Source of the DNA: Sandaracinaceae bacterium
Lineage (GTDB): Bacteria; Myxococcota_A; Polyangia; Polyangiales; Sandaracinaceae
NCBI GenBank assembly: GCA_019637095.1
Contig: JAHBWG010000092.1
Location: 1-33,892, forward strand
Length of the DNA stretch: 33,892 nt
Direction of reading: 5' to 3'
This document shows positions 6,448 to 14,683 of the stretch, piece after piece; the stretch's first letter is position 1, and each line of letters begins with the position of its first letter. Under the pieces are notes generated by a model that saw only the letters and a list, made by a program, of their open reading frames with translations, did no database searches and was not told where the DNA came from. The translations under genes and the position numbers were made by a program.

Positions 6448-9342
6448 CTACTCCTCGAGGTCCCCCTCGGGAGCCCGCCCCTCCACCTCGGCGTAGAAAC
6501 GCCGGGAGAATTCGAGGACCGGGTCCCGGCTCGGGAGCTTCTTGTCGCCCCGGGCGCGGTCGTCCACCGTCCGCGCTTCCTGACGCAACGTCAGGGCTTC
6601 GACGGCCATCGCGGCGACGGAAGCGCGCTCCTCTTTGGTGAGCTTGTCCACCTGCTTGTCGCAGCCGTGGTTGGCGAGGTGCGCCAGGGTCAGGATGTAG
6701 CGCTCGCGTGGCGCCTTCGGGTCCTTGAGCTGCCGCGCGATCGTGCGCAGGCCGGCCTGGCCGAAGCCGCCGAGCACGCGCGCCACCTCGCGCCAGACCT
6801 CGCTCTCCTCGGCGGCGAGCAGGTGCAGGAGCGGCACCACCGCGCGGCGCAGCTTGAGGTGTCCGAGCCCGAGGGCGAACGCCTGGCGCACGAACGTCTT
6901 GCGCGCGCCGAGGCCGTCGATGAGCGCGTCGCCCGCGTCGTCGCCGAGCTCCACCAGCTTGGGCACCACCCGGACGACCTCGTTGCGCGGCATCTTGCGC
7001 ACCGCCTTGCAGAGCCGGTCCGCGAGCGCCGGGTCCTTGCGCGAGGCGAGCTCGATCGCGGCGTCGCGCCGGTACTTCGGGTGCTCGAGCAGGAGCAGGA
7101 GCGCGTCGTTGCCGAGCTTGGGGAAGCTCGCGGGCTCGACCGCCGCGGTGTCGCCGCCGCGGACCTCGCGGATGATCCCGAACGCGTGGTCGTAGGTGTC
7201 GGTGTCGATCGAGAGCTCGGCCTCCGCGGCGGCGGCGAGGAGCGCCTCGAACGAGGCGGCCGCGTCCTCGCGGCTCAGCCCGCCGCGGTCGGGCCGCTTG
7301 GTCGTCTCGACGAACGCCTGCACCTGCGCGGCGGCCAGCTCGGCCGGGTCGAGCGCGAGCTCGAGGGCGATCGCCTGCTCGCGCAGGCTCGCCGAGAACG
7401 GGAGGCCGAAGCGGATCGCCTGCTCGAGGTGGTGGCGCAGCGTCCCCTCGACGTGGTCGGCGGGGATGCTGAGCCCGAGCAGCGCGCGATCCATCTTGTC
7501 GTGTCCCGCCCACGCCTCGAGCGTGTCCAGCGCCTTCTTCGCCGCCGCGGCGTTCGGCGCCGCCGCGAGCTCGCTCGGCGCGACGAACGGGTGATCCTTG
7601 GCGCGGATGGGCGGCGGGGTCCCGAGCACGCGGTCGGCCGCCGTCGCGAACTCCACCGACGAGGCGGTGCGCATCTTCCCGACGCGCTCGAGCACGCGCA
7701 GGACGTTGCGCTCGCGCTCGCCGCGCGCCTCGATCGTGCGCAGGAACCGGCCCGTCGCGGCGTGGAGCGAGACGCGGGCCGCGCAGTCGCGCCGCAGGTG
7801 CTCGAGCACCTCGCGCCCCGCGTCCTCGCGCGGGTCGAGGGCGGCGCGCACGACCTCGGGGCGACCGTCGGTCTGCTCGGCGACGGTGAGCAGCACGACG
7901 GGGCACTCGTCGACGACCGCGAGCTGGACGAGCAGCTCCGCGGTGGCGCCGGCGGGGAAGCGCTCGTCCTGACCGGGCGCCAGCTTCGCGTACATCCGCA
8001 CGCCCTCGGGCGCGAGCACCACCGAGCCGTCGGCGCCGGGCCGCAGGCGCGCGAACAGCGGAGGCGGCGGGACGGTGGGCTGCGGGCCGGCCGGCTCGGG
8101 CTCGGCGGCCGTCGCGTGCGTGCCCGAGCTCGTGGTCGTGGGCTCGGCGGGGAGCACGTTCGCGTGCAGGCCCGTGACGTCCTCGATCGGGACGACGTCG
8201 TCGAGCTCCTCGACGTCGTCCTCCGCGTCGTCGTCGTCCTCGATCATCTGCACGTCGTCCTTCAACGACGCGACGGCCATCTCCACGGCGCTCGACAGAT
8301 CGGACGGCACCCGGTCCGCCATCGACGCGGCGGGGGAGGTCTCGAGCGGCTCGAGGTCGTCGAGCTCCTCGAGCTCCTCGACCTCGTCGAGCACGTCCGG
8401 GACCTCCTCGACGACGTCGTCGGCGACGTCGCGGACGAGCTGCGCGAGGGCCTCCGCCGACTCGCTGTCGCCCGCGCGTGCGGCGGCGATCGGCACCGCG
8501 GGCTCCGCCGGCGCCGCGACCGGCGCGCGCGGCGCGGCCTCGACGCTCGACGCGCCGAGCCCGATCGTCCCCGACTCCGCGCGCTGGATCAGGCCCGCCT
8601 CGCGCTCGTGCAGCATCTCGAAGCGCGCCTCGAGCTCCTGCTCCTGGATCCGCAGGTCCGCGCGCGCCGCCTCCACCTCTTCGGAGAGCGTGCGCAGCTC
8701 GTCCTCGCGGCGCGTGACCGTCTCGGCGCGCGCGTGGAGCCGCCCCTCGCGCTGGCTCAGCGCCTCGTTGCGAACCGCGAAGTCCTGCTCGCGCTGCGCG
8801 AGCGCCGCCTCGCGCGCGCCGAGCGCACCCTCGCGCTCGCGCAGGGCCGCCTCGCGACGCAAGACGTCTTGCTTCTCTTTCTCGAGCTCGCCCGCCGCGG
8901 CGCTCGTCGACTTGGACTCGAGGTACGCGCGGAGCGCCGCCGTGCCGACGACCGTGGTGGCCTCCGCGGCGTAGCTCGGCACGGGCGAGTCGCGATCGTC
9001 GTCGAGCTCTCGGAGCAGCTTCGCGCGCAGCGCGAGCACCTCGTGGCGCAGCTCGGACGGCACGACGAGGGCGAGCTTGCGCGCCGCCGGGTCGTGGTAG
9101 ACGAACGGGATCGCGAGCGCCTCGCCCGTCTCGAACCGGTGGAGCGCGCCGCCGAGCGCGGGCTCCTTGAGGTGCGGATCGGCCGCGACGTCGACGACGT
9201 CGTAGAGCTGCACGAGCCGGACGAACCCGGTGGGCAACGTGAGGTGGATCGAGCGCAGGCGGGTCTTGCCGACCGCGCCTTCGTAGGCGGGCTCGCGCTC
9301 TTCGCTGCGCGGCGCAGCGCTCCTGGGCTCCGACATGGCCAT
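6448..9342 (-). CDS. Large coiled-coil, acidic and helical-repeat protein of unknown function
   Basis: A 964-residue protein with no signal peptide or membrane segment. In order: an N-terminal beta-rich domain (about 25-115) around SIHLTLPTGF and RLVQLYDVVDV, which I read as a possible degenerate CpXC-like domain lacking cysteines; a coiled coil (about 150-275) of repeated ALREREGALGAREAALAQRE type; an Asp/Glu-rich stretch (about 300-400) with long D/E runs; a Pro-rich spacer with VPPPPLFARL; and a C-terminal half (about 550-950) of alpha-helical repeats resembling HEAT repeats (LLLLLEHPKYRRDAAIELASRKDP, and ARKTFVRQAFALGLGHLKLRRAVVPLLHLL). It could be a scaffold. The ATG at 9342 or the one at 9336 may be the start; a GATACC box lies at 9355-9360. 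It diverges from the 171-aa gene over 50 nt. Function not recognised. Confidence 0.82.
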   Translation of the reverse strand: MAMSEPRSAAPRSEEREPAYEGAVGKTRLRSIHLTLPTGFVRLVQLYDVVDVAADPHLKEPALGGALHRFETGEALAIPFVYHDPAARKLALVVPSELRHEVLALRAKLLRELDDDRDSPVPSYAAEATTVVGTAALRAYLESKSTSAAAGELEKEKQDVLRREAALREREGALGAREAALAQREQDFAVRNEALSQREGRLHARAETVTRREDELRTLSEEVEAARADLRIQEQELEARFEMLHEREAGLIQRAESGTIGLGASSVEAAPRAPVAAPAEPAVPIAAARAGDSESAEALAQLVRDVADDVVEEVPDVLDEVEELEELDDLEPLETSPAASMADRVPSDLSSAVEMAVASLKDDVQMIEDDDDAEDDVEELDDVVPIEDVTGLHANVLPAEPTTTSSGTHATAAEPEPAGPQPTVPPPPLFARLRPGADGSVVLAPEGVRMYAKLAPGQDERFPAGATAELLVQLAVVDECPVVLLTVAEQTDGRPEVVRAALDPREDAGREVLEHLRRDCAARVSLHAATGRFLRTIEARGERERNVLRVLERVGKMRTASSVEFATAADRVLGTPPPIRAKDHPFVAPSELAAAPNAAAAKKALDTLEAWAGHDKMDRALLGLSIPADHVEGTLRHHLEQAIRFGLPFSASLREQAIALELALDPAELAAAQVQAFVETTKRPDRGGLSREDAAASFEALLAAAAEAELSIDTDTYDHAFGIIREVRGGDTAAVEPASFPKLGNDALLLLLEHPKYRRDAAIELASRKDPALADRLCKAVRKMPRNEVVRVVPKLVELGDDAGDALIDGLGARKTFVRQAFALGLGHLKLRRAVVPLLHLLAAEESEVWREVARVLGGFGQAGLRTIARQLKDPKAPRERYILTLAHLANHGCDKQVDKLTKEERASVAAMAVEALTLRQEARTVDDRARGDKKLPSRDPVLEFSRRFYAEVEGRAPEGDLEE

Positions 9343-9392
9343 GCTCCGGCGATCGGTATCACATCCGCGCGGTTCGTGGCAGCGTACCGCGG

Positions 9393-9908
9393 ATGGATCC
9401 CGCGCCGCCGGTCGTGGAAGACCTCGCCCTCGGGGCGTTCCGCTTGGTCAAGCAGGGGCTCGGCCTCGAGCTCGACTTCACCCCCGAGACGCTGCCGCTG
9501 CTCGACCACTACCTCGCCGGCCGGCGCGCCGCCGAGGGTGGGCTCGCCGACGCCGAGAGCGCGCTCGTCGGCCCCTGCGCGGGCGCGTACTTCGGCGAGG
9601 TCGTGCGGCGCACGCTGCCCGAGGAGCTCGTGTGGCGCCTGCCCGAGGATCCGCACGACTACCCGGGCTGGCGGCTGGCCGGCGCGCACGTGCCGCTCTC
9701 GTTCAACCCGATCGGCGCGGCGCTCGAGGCGCTCTACGTCGAGGCGCTCGCCGACTGGGGCGCCCACATCGAGCTGCCCGCGGAGCAGCGCGCCCGGGCC
9801 GAGCGCGTGCTCGCGGAGGTCGCGCCCGTGCGCGACGAGGACTACTACCGTCTCACCGTGCGCTACGAGGTGCTCGAAGAGGTCGTGCTGCTCGCGCGTC
9901 GGACCTGA
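9393..9908 (+). CDS. Hypothetical protein, 171 aa
   Basis: A compact acidic protein without signal peptide, membrane segment or cysteine pairs. Its coding character (third-position G/C, uninterrupted frame) fits its neighbours. It is probably alpha/beta; recurring features are LDFTPETLPLLDHYL near the N-terminus, GAYFGEVVRRTLPEE in the middle, and FNPIGAALEALYVEAL. I do not recognise a family with confidence. It is divergent from the 964-aa protein gene and convergent with the lipoprotein gene, which ends only 2 nt away. The ATG at 9393 is the only sensible start; TACCGC just before it is too close to serve as a -10. Confidence 0.75.
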   Translation: MDPAPPVVEDLALGAFRLVKQGLGLELDFTPETLPLLDHYLAGRRAAEGGLADAESALVGPCAGAYFGEVVRRTLPEELVWRLPEDPHDYPGWRLAGAHVPLSFNPIGAALEALYVEALADWGAHIELPAEQRARAERVLAEVAPVRDEDYYRLTVRYEVLEEVVLLARRT

Positions 9909-9910
9909 GG

Positions 9911-11071
9911 TCAGCGGCGCGGGCAGCGGCCGTCGCAGACGCGGTGGACGCCGGGGACCCGCACCGGCCGCCCGCGCTGCACCACGGCGCCGAGCGGACG
10001 GATCGTGCCGACCTCGTAGGTGCCCGGATCGAGCCCGACGAAGAGCCCCGACGCGCCCGCGTCGACCCAGCCGATCGCGACGCCCTCGACCGCGACGATC
10101 GCGCGGTCCGCCGTCTCGTTGTCCACGCGCAGGCCCTCGGGCGGCGCGCCCTCGGGCGGCGCGTCGGCCGGCGCGCCGCCGCCGTCGAGCCGGCGCAGCG
10201 CCTCGGGCTCGAGGAACGGGCGGCTCTCGCGCGGCGCCACGAGGTCGCGCGGCGGCCCCCGCTCGTCGGCGCGCAGGGCGGAGCGCGGGAGCTCGAGCGG
10301 CACCCCCGCCGTCTGCTGACCGCGCCAGAAGCCCATCCGCCAGAGGTTCGGCGCGCCGAGCTCGCACCGCCGCACCACCGAGTCTCGCGCCTCGCCGTTG
10401 AGCTCGGCGAGCAGGGCGCAGACGAGCTCTCCCTTGCGATCGTCCTCCTCGGGGCGGCCGCCGCGCGGGAAGCCGTGCGTGCCGTAGATGTAGAGCGGCG
10501 GACCGCGCCGGGTGACCGGCCCGCCCTCGAACCACGCCGCGAGGCGGCCGGGCTCGAGCGGCCGGCCGCCGCGGTCGTCGAAGAGGTACACGCCGGGCCG
10601 GTCGCGGCGCAGCCGGACCTCCGAGCCGGGCGCGATCGGCCACCCCGTGCCCACGAAGCGCGCGCGCAGGCGATCGTCGGACACGTCCACGTGCAGCTCG
10701 GCGGCGGGCACCGTGACGCGCACGCGCCCCGTGCCCGCGCCGGCCGGGACGGCCATCCGCACGCGGTAGACGTAGCGGCGCGCGCGCACCGGCGCGTCGC
10801 TCGCGTACTCCTGGTCGGCGTGGTTCGCCGCCGCGATCGGGTGGGGATCGGGCGTGCGCGCGTGGATCCGGACCGAGGGGTCGGGCACCGCGAGCGCGGG
10901 GAGCGGGTCGTTCGGATCGGGCGCCCACTCCTCGGACTCGACCTCGACGCCGAGGCCGTCCTCCGGCGCCGGCCCCTCGTGTCGCGGCGGACGCGGCCGG
11001 TCCGGCGCGCAGGCCGTCGCGAGCGCCACCCACCCCGCGAGCCAGGGGCCACCACAGCCCCATGGCCTCAC
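9911..11071 (-). CDS. Predicted lipoprotein of the PEGA operon, 386 aa
   Basis: A 386-residue protein that begins with MRPWGCGGPWLAGWVALATAC. The hydrophobic stretch followed by the lipobox LATA-Cys21 indicates a lipid-anchored envelope protein. After an acidic, Pro-rich linker come beta-rich segments (RYVYRVRMAVPAGAGTGRVRV, ELHVDVSDDRL), a cysteine-containing central region (ELVCALLAELNGEAR, VVRRCELGAPNLWRMGF), an Ala/Pro/Gly-rich hinge, and a C-terminal beta domain ending VPGVHRVCDGRCPRR with two cysteines. The GTG start at 11071 overlaps the stop of the upstream PEGA gene by 4 nt (GTGA), and no other start keeps the signal sequence. It is the last gene of a leftward operon. Function not recognised; it may assemble with the PEGA proteins in the envelope. 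Confidence 0.78.
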   Translation of the reverse strand: MRPWGCGGPWLAGWVALATACAPDRPRPPRHEGPAPEDGLGVEVESEEWAPDPNDPLPALAVPDPSVRIHARTPDPHPIAAANHADQEYASDAPVRARRYVYRVRMAVPAGAGTGRVRVTVPAAELHVDVSDDRLRARFVGTGWPIAPGSEVRLRRDRPGVYLFDDRGGRPLEPGRLAAWFEGGPVTRRGPPLYIYGTHGFPRGGRPEEDDRKGELVCALLAELNGEARDSVVRRCELGAPNLWRMGFWRGQQTAGVPLELPRSALRADERGPPRDLVAPRESRPFLEPEALRRLDGGGAPADAPPEGAPPEGLRVDNETADRAIVAVEGVAIGWVDAGASGLFVGLDPGTYEVGTIRPLGAVVQRGRPVRVPGVHRVCDGRCPRR

Positions 11072-12327
11072 GGGATCCGGCCCACCACGAACCGGAAGAA
11101 GCCGTCGGGCGGACCCTGCGCGCTCTCCTCCGCGACGACGACCCCGATCACCACGCCGAGCACCACGGCGAGCGCGACGCCCCCGATCGCCGTCCAGAAC
11201 CACCACTGCTCGTACACCTCGGGGGTCGGCGCCACGATCACCGTGTCGTCGGGCGGCGCCTCGATGCCGCCCTCGAGGTCGACGCCGCGGTAGAGCTCCT
11301 GGGCGAGCTCGGCGCCGCGCGCGATCCCTGCCTCGTCGATCGACAAGGTCGCCTCGGCCTGCGCCTGCAGGTGCTGCGTCACCATGTGATAGAGGTAGAG
11401 CTGCACGTGGACGCGGTCGCCCGCCGCCGGGCGCAGGACGCCGACGATGAGCTGCGTCGTGCCCAGCTCGCGCCCGACGCTCTGCACGGTGCGCTGCGCG
11501 CGCGGCTCGCCGACCTCGCCGCGCAGGCGCTGCTGGACCGCCTCGGAGGCGACGAGCTGCGCCTGCGGGTTCGGCTCGAGCACGACGCGCTCGCGCGTCT
11601 CGCGGCCGCCGCGCACCTCCGCGCGCACCATGTGGCGCAGGTGGTTGACCTCTTTGATCGTGATGTAGTGCGCGCCCGCGAGCAGGCCGTCGACGCGCGC
11701 GGGCGAAGGACCGTAGCTGCGGCCGTCGACGTACACCTCGGCGCCGGGCGGCACCGTCTCCACGAAGAGCGTCCCGCGCCCGCCGCTCGTCGCGCGCACG
11801 CGGGCGCGGTCGAACACCTCGCGGAAGCCCGCCCCGTAGCGCGCGTCGTCGTAGGTGAGGCCCTCGCGCCACGCGATGACCTCGCCCATGCGCTGCTCGC
11901 ACTCGCGCCGGCGCGCCGCGCGGCAGCGGCCGACCGCGCTCAGCATGTACGCGTCGATCAGCTGCTCGCGGCGCACGCGCACGAGGTTGCGCTCGAACAG
12001 CTCGATCAGCTCGTCGGCGCGCTGGAACGCGTACGCCGCGTCGCCGGTGCGCACCATGTCGGCGACCGAGTCGAGCTCCGCCAGCCCGTCCTCGACCTCC
12101 TGGTCGTAGGGCAGGCGCGTCATCGCGTCGGCCGGATGGACGAACCGGAGCCCCTCGACCTCGCCGATGCCCTGGCGCAGGCCCATCGTGACGATCGCGC
12201 CCTGCTCGATCGTCGCGCCCGCCTCGTACACGAACACCGCCGACGTGCTCCGCCCGTCCTGCGCGTGGGCGAGCGGGGCGAACAGCGTCGAAGCGACGAG
12301 CGCGAGGCGGAGAGTGGCGAATCGCAT
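11068..12327 (-). CDS. PEGA-domain membrane-anchored exported protein (paralogue 1)
   Basis: A 419-residue exported protein. It has a signal peptide (MRFATLRLALVASTLFAPLAHAQ), a helical part (about 60-180) with FQRADELIELFE and cysteines in RCRAARRRECEQRMG, a PEGA domain (about 185-252: GTLFVETVPPGAEVYVDGRSY, then DGLLAGAHYITIKEV), a beta-rich region (about 280-335: QLIVGVLRPAAGDRVHVQLYLY) and a C-terminal membrane segment (about 376-399: WWFWTAIGGVALAVVLGVVIG). The order of parts matches its upstream neighbour, so they are diverged paralogues. PEGA domains are short beta folds found in surface-associated proteins; exact function unknown. It lies 6 nt after paralogue 2 and overlaps the lipoprotein gene by 4 nt. 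Confidence 0.85.
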   Translation of the reverse strand: MRFATLRLALVASTLFAPLAHAQDGRSTSAVFVYEAGATIEQGAIVTMGLRQGIGEVEGLRFVHPADAMTRLPYDQEVEDGLAELDSVADMVRTGDAAYAFQRADELIELFERNLVRVRREQLIDAYMLSAVGRCRAARRRECEQRMGEVIAWREGLTYDDARYGAGFREVFDRARVRATSGGRGTLFVETVPPGAEVYVDGRSYGPSPARVDGLLAGAHYITIKEVNHLRHMVRAEVRGGRETRERVVLEPNPQAQLVASEAVQQRLRGEVGEPRAQRTVQSVGRELGTTQLIVGVLRPAAGDRVHVQLYLYHMVTQHLQAQAEATLSIDEAGIARGAELAQELYRGVDLEGGIEAPPDDTVIVAPTPEVYEQWWFWTAIGGVALAVVLGVVIGVVVAEESAQGPPDGFFRFVVGRIP

Positions 12328-12333
12328 AGGCGC

Positions 12334-13638
12334 TCAGAAGCGGATGATGACCTGGCCGCCCCGGTCCTGCCCGAGCGGATCGCCCTGCGACGTCGCGACG
12401 GGGATCGCGATGGCGGCCGCGATCGCGCCCGCCGCGAGCACGCCGATGAGCACCCAGAACCAGGCCTCCTCGGTGACCGGCGTCGACGGGCCGTCCGTCG
12501 AGGGCGCCGTGTCCTGGAAGCTCGACGCGAGGGCCGGCGCGGACTCGGTGTCCGTCGCCTGGCTCCCGCCGCCGAGCGCGGCGCCGAACGCCGCCCCGAC
12601 CGCCTGCTGCACGTGCCGCTCGAAGTCCCCGACCGCCGTGCCGTAGGTCTGCTCGCCGCGCAGGAGCCGGCGGCCGCTGCGCACGTCGAAGAGCAGCAGC
12701 TCGAGCGAGACGCGATCGCCGCCCGCGCTCGAGACGCGGATCACCCCGATCTTCTCGACGCGCAGGAGCTGCGCCACCGTCCGGATCGCGCCGTCGCCGA
12801 CCGCGTCGATGTTCGCGTCGCGCAGCGAGTCGACCGCCTCGGAGAGGCCCTCGAGATCGTTGTCGTCGACGAGGTACGCGCTCGAGTGCGCGCCCCCCGC
12901 CCGCTGCCGCACGGACACCGTCTCGACGAACGGCGTCGCGCCCGGGCGCGTGACGCGCACCACGTGCTCGCCCTCGAGCAGGCCATCGACCTGGATCGGC
13001 GTGCGTCCGCGCGCGAGGAAGTCGACGTAGGCGATCGCGCCCGGCGGGTTCGACTCCATCGAGACGACGCCGCGCGGCCGGCGCGCGTCGCGCGGTCGCG
13101 CGCGCTCGAACATCGTCACCACCTCCGGCGGGAACGTGTTCGGGTCCGGCGTGATGAACGGCATCTGGATGTGGAGCCGGCGGAACACCGCGGTCGCCTC
13201 GCGGGCCTGACCGTTGAACGCGTGGCTGGCGCCGAGGTAGAGCAGCGCCTCGCCGAGATCGACCGGGTCCTCGAGCGCGGCGGCGGCCGCGTCGAAGTTG
13301 TCGACCGCCCCCTGGAGCGCCTCGATCGCCTGGTCGAGCTCGAGCTGCAGGTACGCGCCGCGACCCGCCTCGAGCTGCTCGCGCGCGCGGTCGAGCACGT
13401 TGAGCGCGGAGTTGTCGTAGCCGAGGAAGCGCTGATCGGCCGAGCGCCAGTCCACGCCCTCGATCGTGCGCAGCGCGGCGCGCGAGGCCGACCCCGCGCG
13501 CATCGCGACGCCCTCGAGGCCGTCCTCCATCGCCACCGAGACGATGTAGACGGGTGGCTGTCCTTGCGCGTGGGCGAGGCTCGCGCCGCTCAGCGCGAGG
13601 AGAGGAGCGAGGGTGAGCTCAAGCCTTCGAAGACGCAC
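12334..13638 (-). CDS. PEGA-domain membrane-anchored exported protein (paralogue 2)
   Basis: A 434-residue exported protein. It has a signal peptide (about 1-25, ending SLAHAQG), TPR-like helices (about 80-155: ALNVLDRAREQLEAGRGAYLQ, LGEALLYLGASHAFNGQARE), a PEGA domain (about 190-245: GVVSMESNPPGAIAYVDFLA, DGLLEGEHVVRVTRPG), a beta region (IGVIRVSSAGGDRVSLELLLF) and a C-terminal membrane segment (about 396-420: AWFWVLIGVLAAGAIAAAIAIP). GTG at 13638 overlaps the end of the 121-aa gene by 20 nt, with GGAAGGA about 9 nt upstream. It shares its whole architecture with the next gene, including WFW just before the membrane segment. The pair may form a heteromeric envelope complex; this is inference. 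Confidence 0.85.
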   Translation of the reverse strand: MRLRRLELTLAPLLALSGASLAHAQGQPPVYIVSVAMEDGLEGVAMRAGSASRAALRTIEGVDWRSADQRFLGYDNSALNVLDRAREQLEAGRGAYLQLELDQAIEALQGAVDNFDAAAAALEDPVDLGEALLYLGASHAFNGQAREATAVFRRLHIQMPFITPDPNTFPPEVVTMFERARPRDARRPRGVVSMESNPPGAIAYVDFLARGRTPIQVDGLLEGEHVVRVTRPGATPFVETVSVRQRAGGAHSSAYLVDDNDLEGLSEAVDSLRDANIDAVGDGAIRTVAQLLRVEKIGVIRVSSAGGDRVSLELLLFDVRSGRRLLRGEQTYGTAVGDFERHVQQAVGAAFGAALGGGSQATDTESAPALASSFQDTAPSTDGPSTPVTEEAWFWVLIGVLAAGAIAAAIAIPVATSQGDPLGQDRGGQVIIRF

Positions 13639-13984
13639 GTTCGAGGTCCTTCCGGAGCGCGATCAGGGTGGGGTCCGCGGCGAGCGCGTCGCGGAGCTGG
13701 GCCTCGAGCGCGGCGCGCCGGCTCTCGGGTAGCCCCGAGGCGCTCGCGAGCGCGCGATCGACCAGGCGCTCGATCGCCGCCTCCGGCGTGATCCGGCCCG
13801 CCCGGAGCTCTGCCTCGAGCGGCCCGACGGAGGCCGCCGGCGTGCCCACCGCCCGCGCGTCGTCGAGCGCCGCGCGGAACGAGCCGCCGGCGCGCTCGAC
13901 GCCCGACTCCTCGCCGGTGGGCTCGACGCCGGCGGCGTCGCTCGTCCCCGGCGTAGCGCCAGGGGGTTTGATGGGCGTGCTCAT
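13619..13984 (-). CDS. Small hypothetical protein leading the PEGA operon, 121 aa
   Basis: A 121-residue soluble protein. The first 55 residues are Pro/Gly/Thr-rich and probably disordered. The rest is helical: LEAELRAGRITPEAAIERLVDRAL, then LPESRRAALEAQLRDALAADPTLIALRKDLERA. The start at ATG 13984 is chosen over an earlier in-frame start near 14056 because GGAGG sits 5-9 nt before it and a TATTCT box lies 13 nt before it, within the longer frame. Its 3' end overlaps paralogue 2 by 20 nt, which suggests translational coupling. I recall similar helical tails in small myxobacterial proteins of unknown role, but cannot name a family. Confidence 0.72.
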   Translation of the reverse strand: MSTPIKPPGATPGTSDAAGVEPTGEESGVERAGGSFRAALDDARAVGTPAASVGPLEAELRAGRITPEAAIERLVDRALASASGLPESRRAALEAQLRDALAADPTLIALRKDLERASSKA

Positions 13985-13997
13985 GAGACCTCCGCGA

Positions 13998-14003
13998 AGA
14001 ATA
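13998..14003 (-). promoter_or_regulatory. -10 box TATTCT of the PEGA operon
   Basis: On the minus strand TATTCT lies 13 nt before ATG 13984, with GGAGG in between. No convincing -35 hexamer is seen 17 nt upstream. It is probably the promoter of the four-gene leftward operon. Confidence 0.5.
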
Positions 14004-14091
14004 CTGAACGCGTCGGACGACCCGCAAGGACGACCACCCGCGCCACGCCCAGTCATCGGCGGCGGCCGCCGCCGGTTTCCTCGGGGCTCGC

Positions 14092-14121
14092 TTGACAGTG
14101 GGATGGCCGCCTCCCTATACC
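14092..14121 (+). promoter_or_regulatory. MerR-gene promoter TTGACA-N18-TATACC
   Basis: A perfect TTGACA at 14092-14097 and TATACC at 14116-14121 have an 18-nt spacer, slightly longer than the 17-nt optimum. Extended spacers are typical of promoters remodelled by MerR-family activators. The regulator gene starts 34 nt downstream, so autoregulation is plausible. Confidence 0.65.
14100..14115. promoter_or_regulatory. Imperfect dyad in promoter spacer (candidate MerR operator)
   Basis: GGGA-T-GGC-C-GCC-TCCC is an inverted repeat with one unpaired T. It occupies the spacer between the -35 and -10 boxes almost exactly. MerR-family dimers bind dyads in this position. Binding is inferred only from location and symmetry. 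Confidence 0.45.
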
Positions 14122-14155
14122 TCTCTCAGCCCTATTTTTCCGGGCGAGAGGGCCC

Positions 14156-14683
14156 GTGGACGACGGCGACGGAGCGACGAGCGCGGCGGCGAACGACGAG
14201 GCGGTCGACGAGGATCGACCCCTCACGACGGGGGATCTCGCGCGCGAGTGCGCCACCACGGTCCGCACCGTCCGCTTCTACGAGGAGGCCGGCGTGCTGT
14301 GCCCCGAGACGCGCAGCCAGGGCGGCCACCGGCTCTTCGGCGGCGCCGATCTCGAGAAGCTCAAGCTCATCATGGACCTGCGCGAGGCCGGGCTCTCGCT
14401 CCACGACATCCGCCGCCTCTTCGAGCTCAAGCGCGAGCACGAGAGCGCCGAGGGCGCGAGCGCCGCGATGGCCTCGCTGCTCGAGGCGCAGATCACCGAG
14501 ATGCAGCGCAAGATCGCGACGCTCCGCCGGCTGCGCGAGGAGCTCGCGGCGACGGTGGCGATCATCGGCGAGTGCAAGGACTGCGACGTGCGCTCCTTCC
14601 CGAGCGCGTGCGGCGACTGCGACGTCATGGGCCGCGGCGATCTCCCGCGCGCGATGCGGATCCTCTGGGGCCGTGACGGCTGA
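14156..14683 (+). CDS. MerR-family transcriptional regulator with CX2CX8CX2C tail
   Basis: A 175-residue MerR-family activator/repressor. After a 20-residue acidic leader comes the winged helix-turn-helix (about 23-90: LTTGDLARECATTVRTVRFYE, then HRLFGGADLEKLKLIMDLRE), a dimerisation coiled coil (about 105-135), and a C-terminal Cys cluster. Cys140, 143, 152 and 155 (ECKDC ... ACGDC) suit binding of a metal ion or an iron-sulfur cluster. The spacing differs from SoxR (CX2CXCX5C). GTG 14156 is preceded by GAGAGGG. A strong promoter with a spacer dyad lies upstream. It overlaps the LON-domain gene by 11 nt, so that gene is probably co-regulated. The effector is unknown: metal or redox stress are candidates. 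Confidence 0.9.
   Translation: MDDGDGATSAAANDEAVDEDRPLTTGDLARECATTVRTVRFYEEAGVLCPETRSQGGHRLFGGADLEKLKLIMDLREAGLSLHDIRRLFELKREHESAEGASAAMASLLEAQITEMQRKIATLRRLREELAATVAIIGECKDCDVRSFPSACGDCDVMGRGDLPRAMRILWGRDG

Noticed and set aside
9385-9390. TACCGC as -10 box of the 171-aa protein gene
   Set aside because: It is only 2 nt from the ATG, too close for the start of the transcript, and it lacks the final T.
6667-10401. A very long open frame of over 1200 codons on the plus strand
   Set aside because: It lies antisense to the 964-aa protein and lipoprotein genes. Its translation is Arg/Ala/Glu-rich with no domain. Long spurious frames are expected in DNA this rich in G+C.
11062-13791. A 909-codon open frame on the plus strand opposite the PEGA operon
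   Set aside because: The translation is low-complexity Arg/Ala/Glu; the minus-strand genes have signal peptides, PEGA domains and membrane helices.
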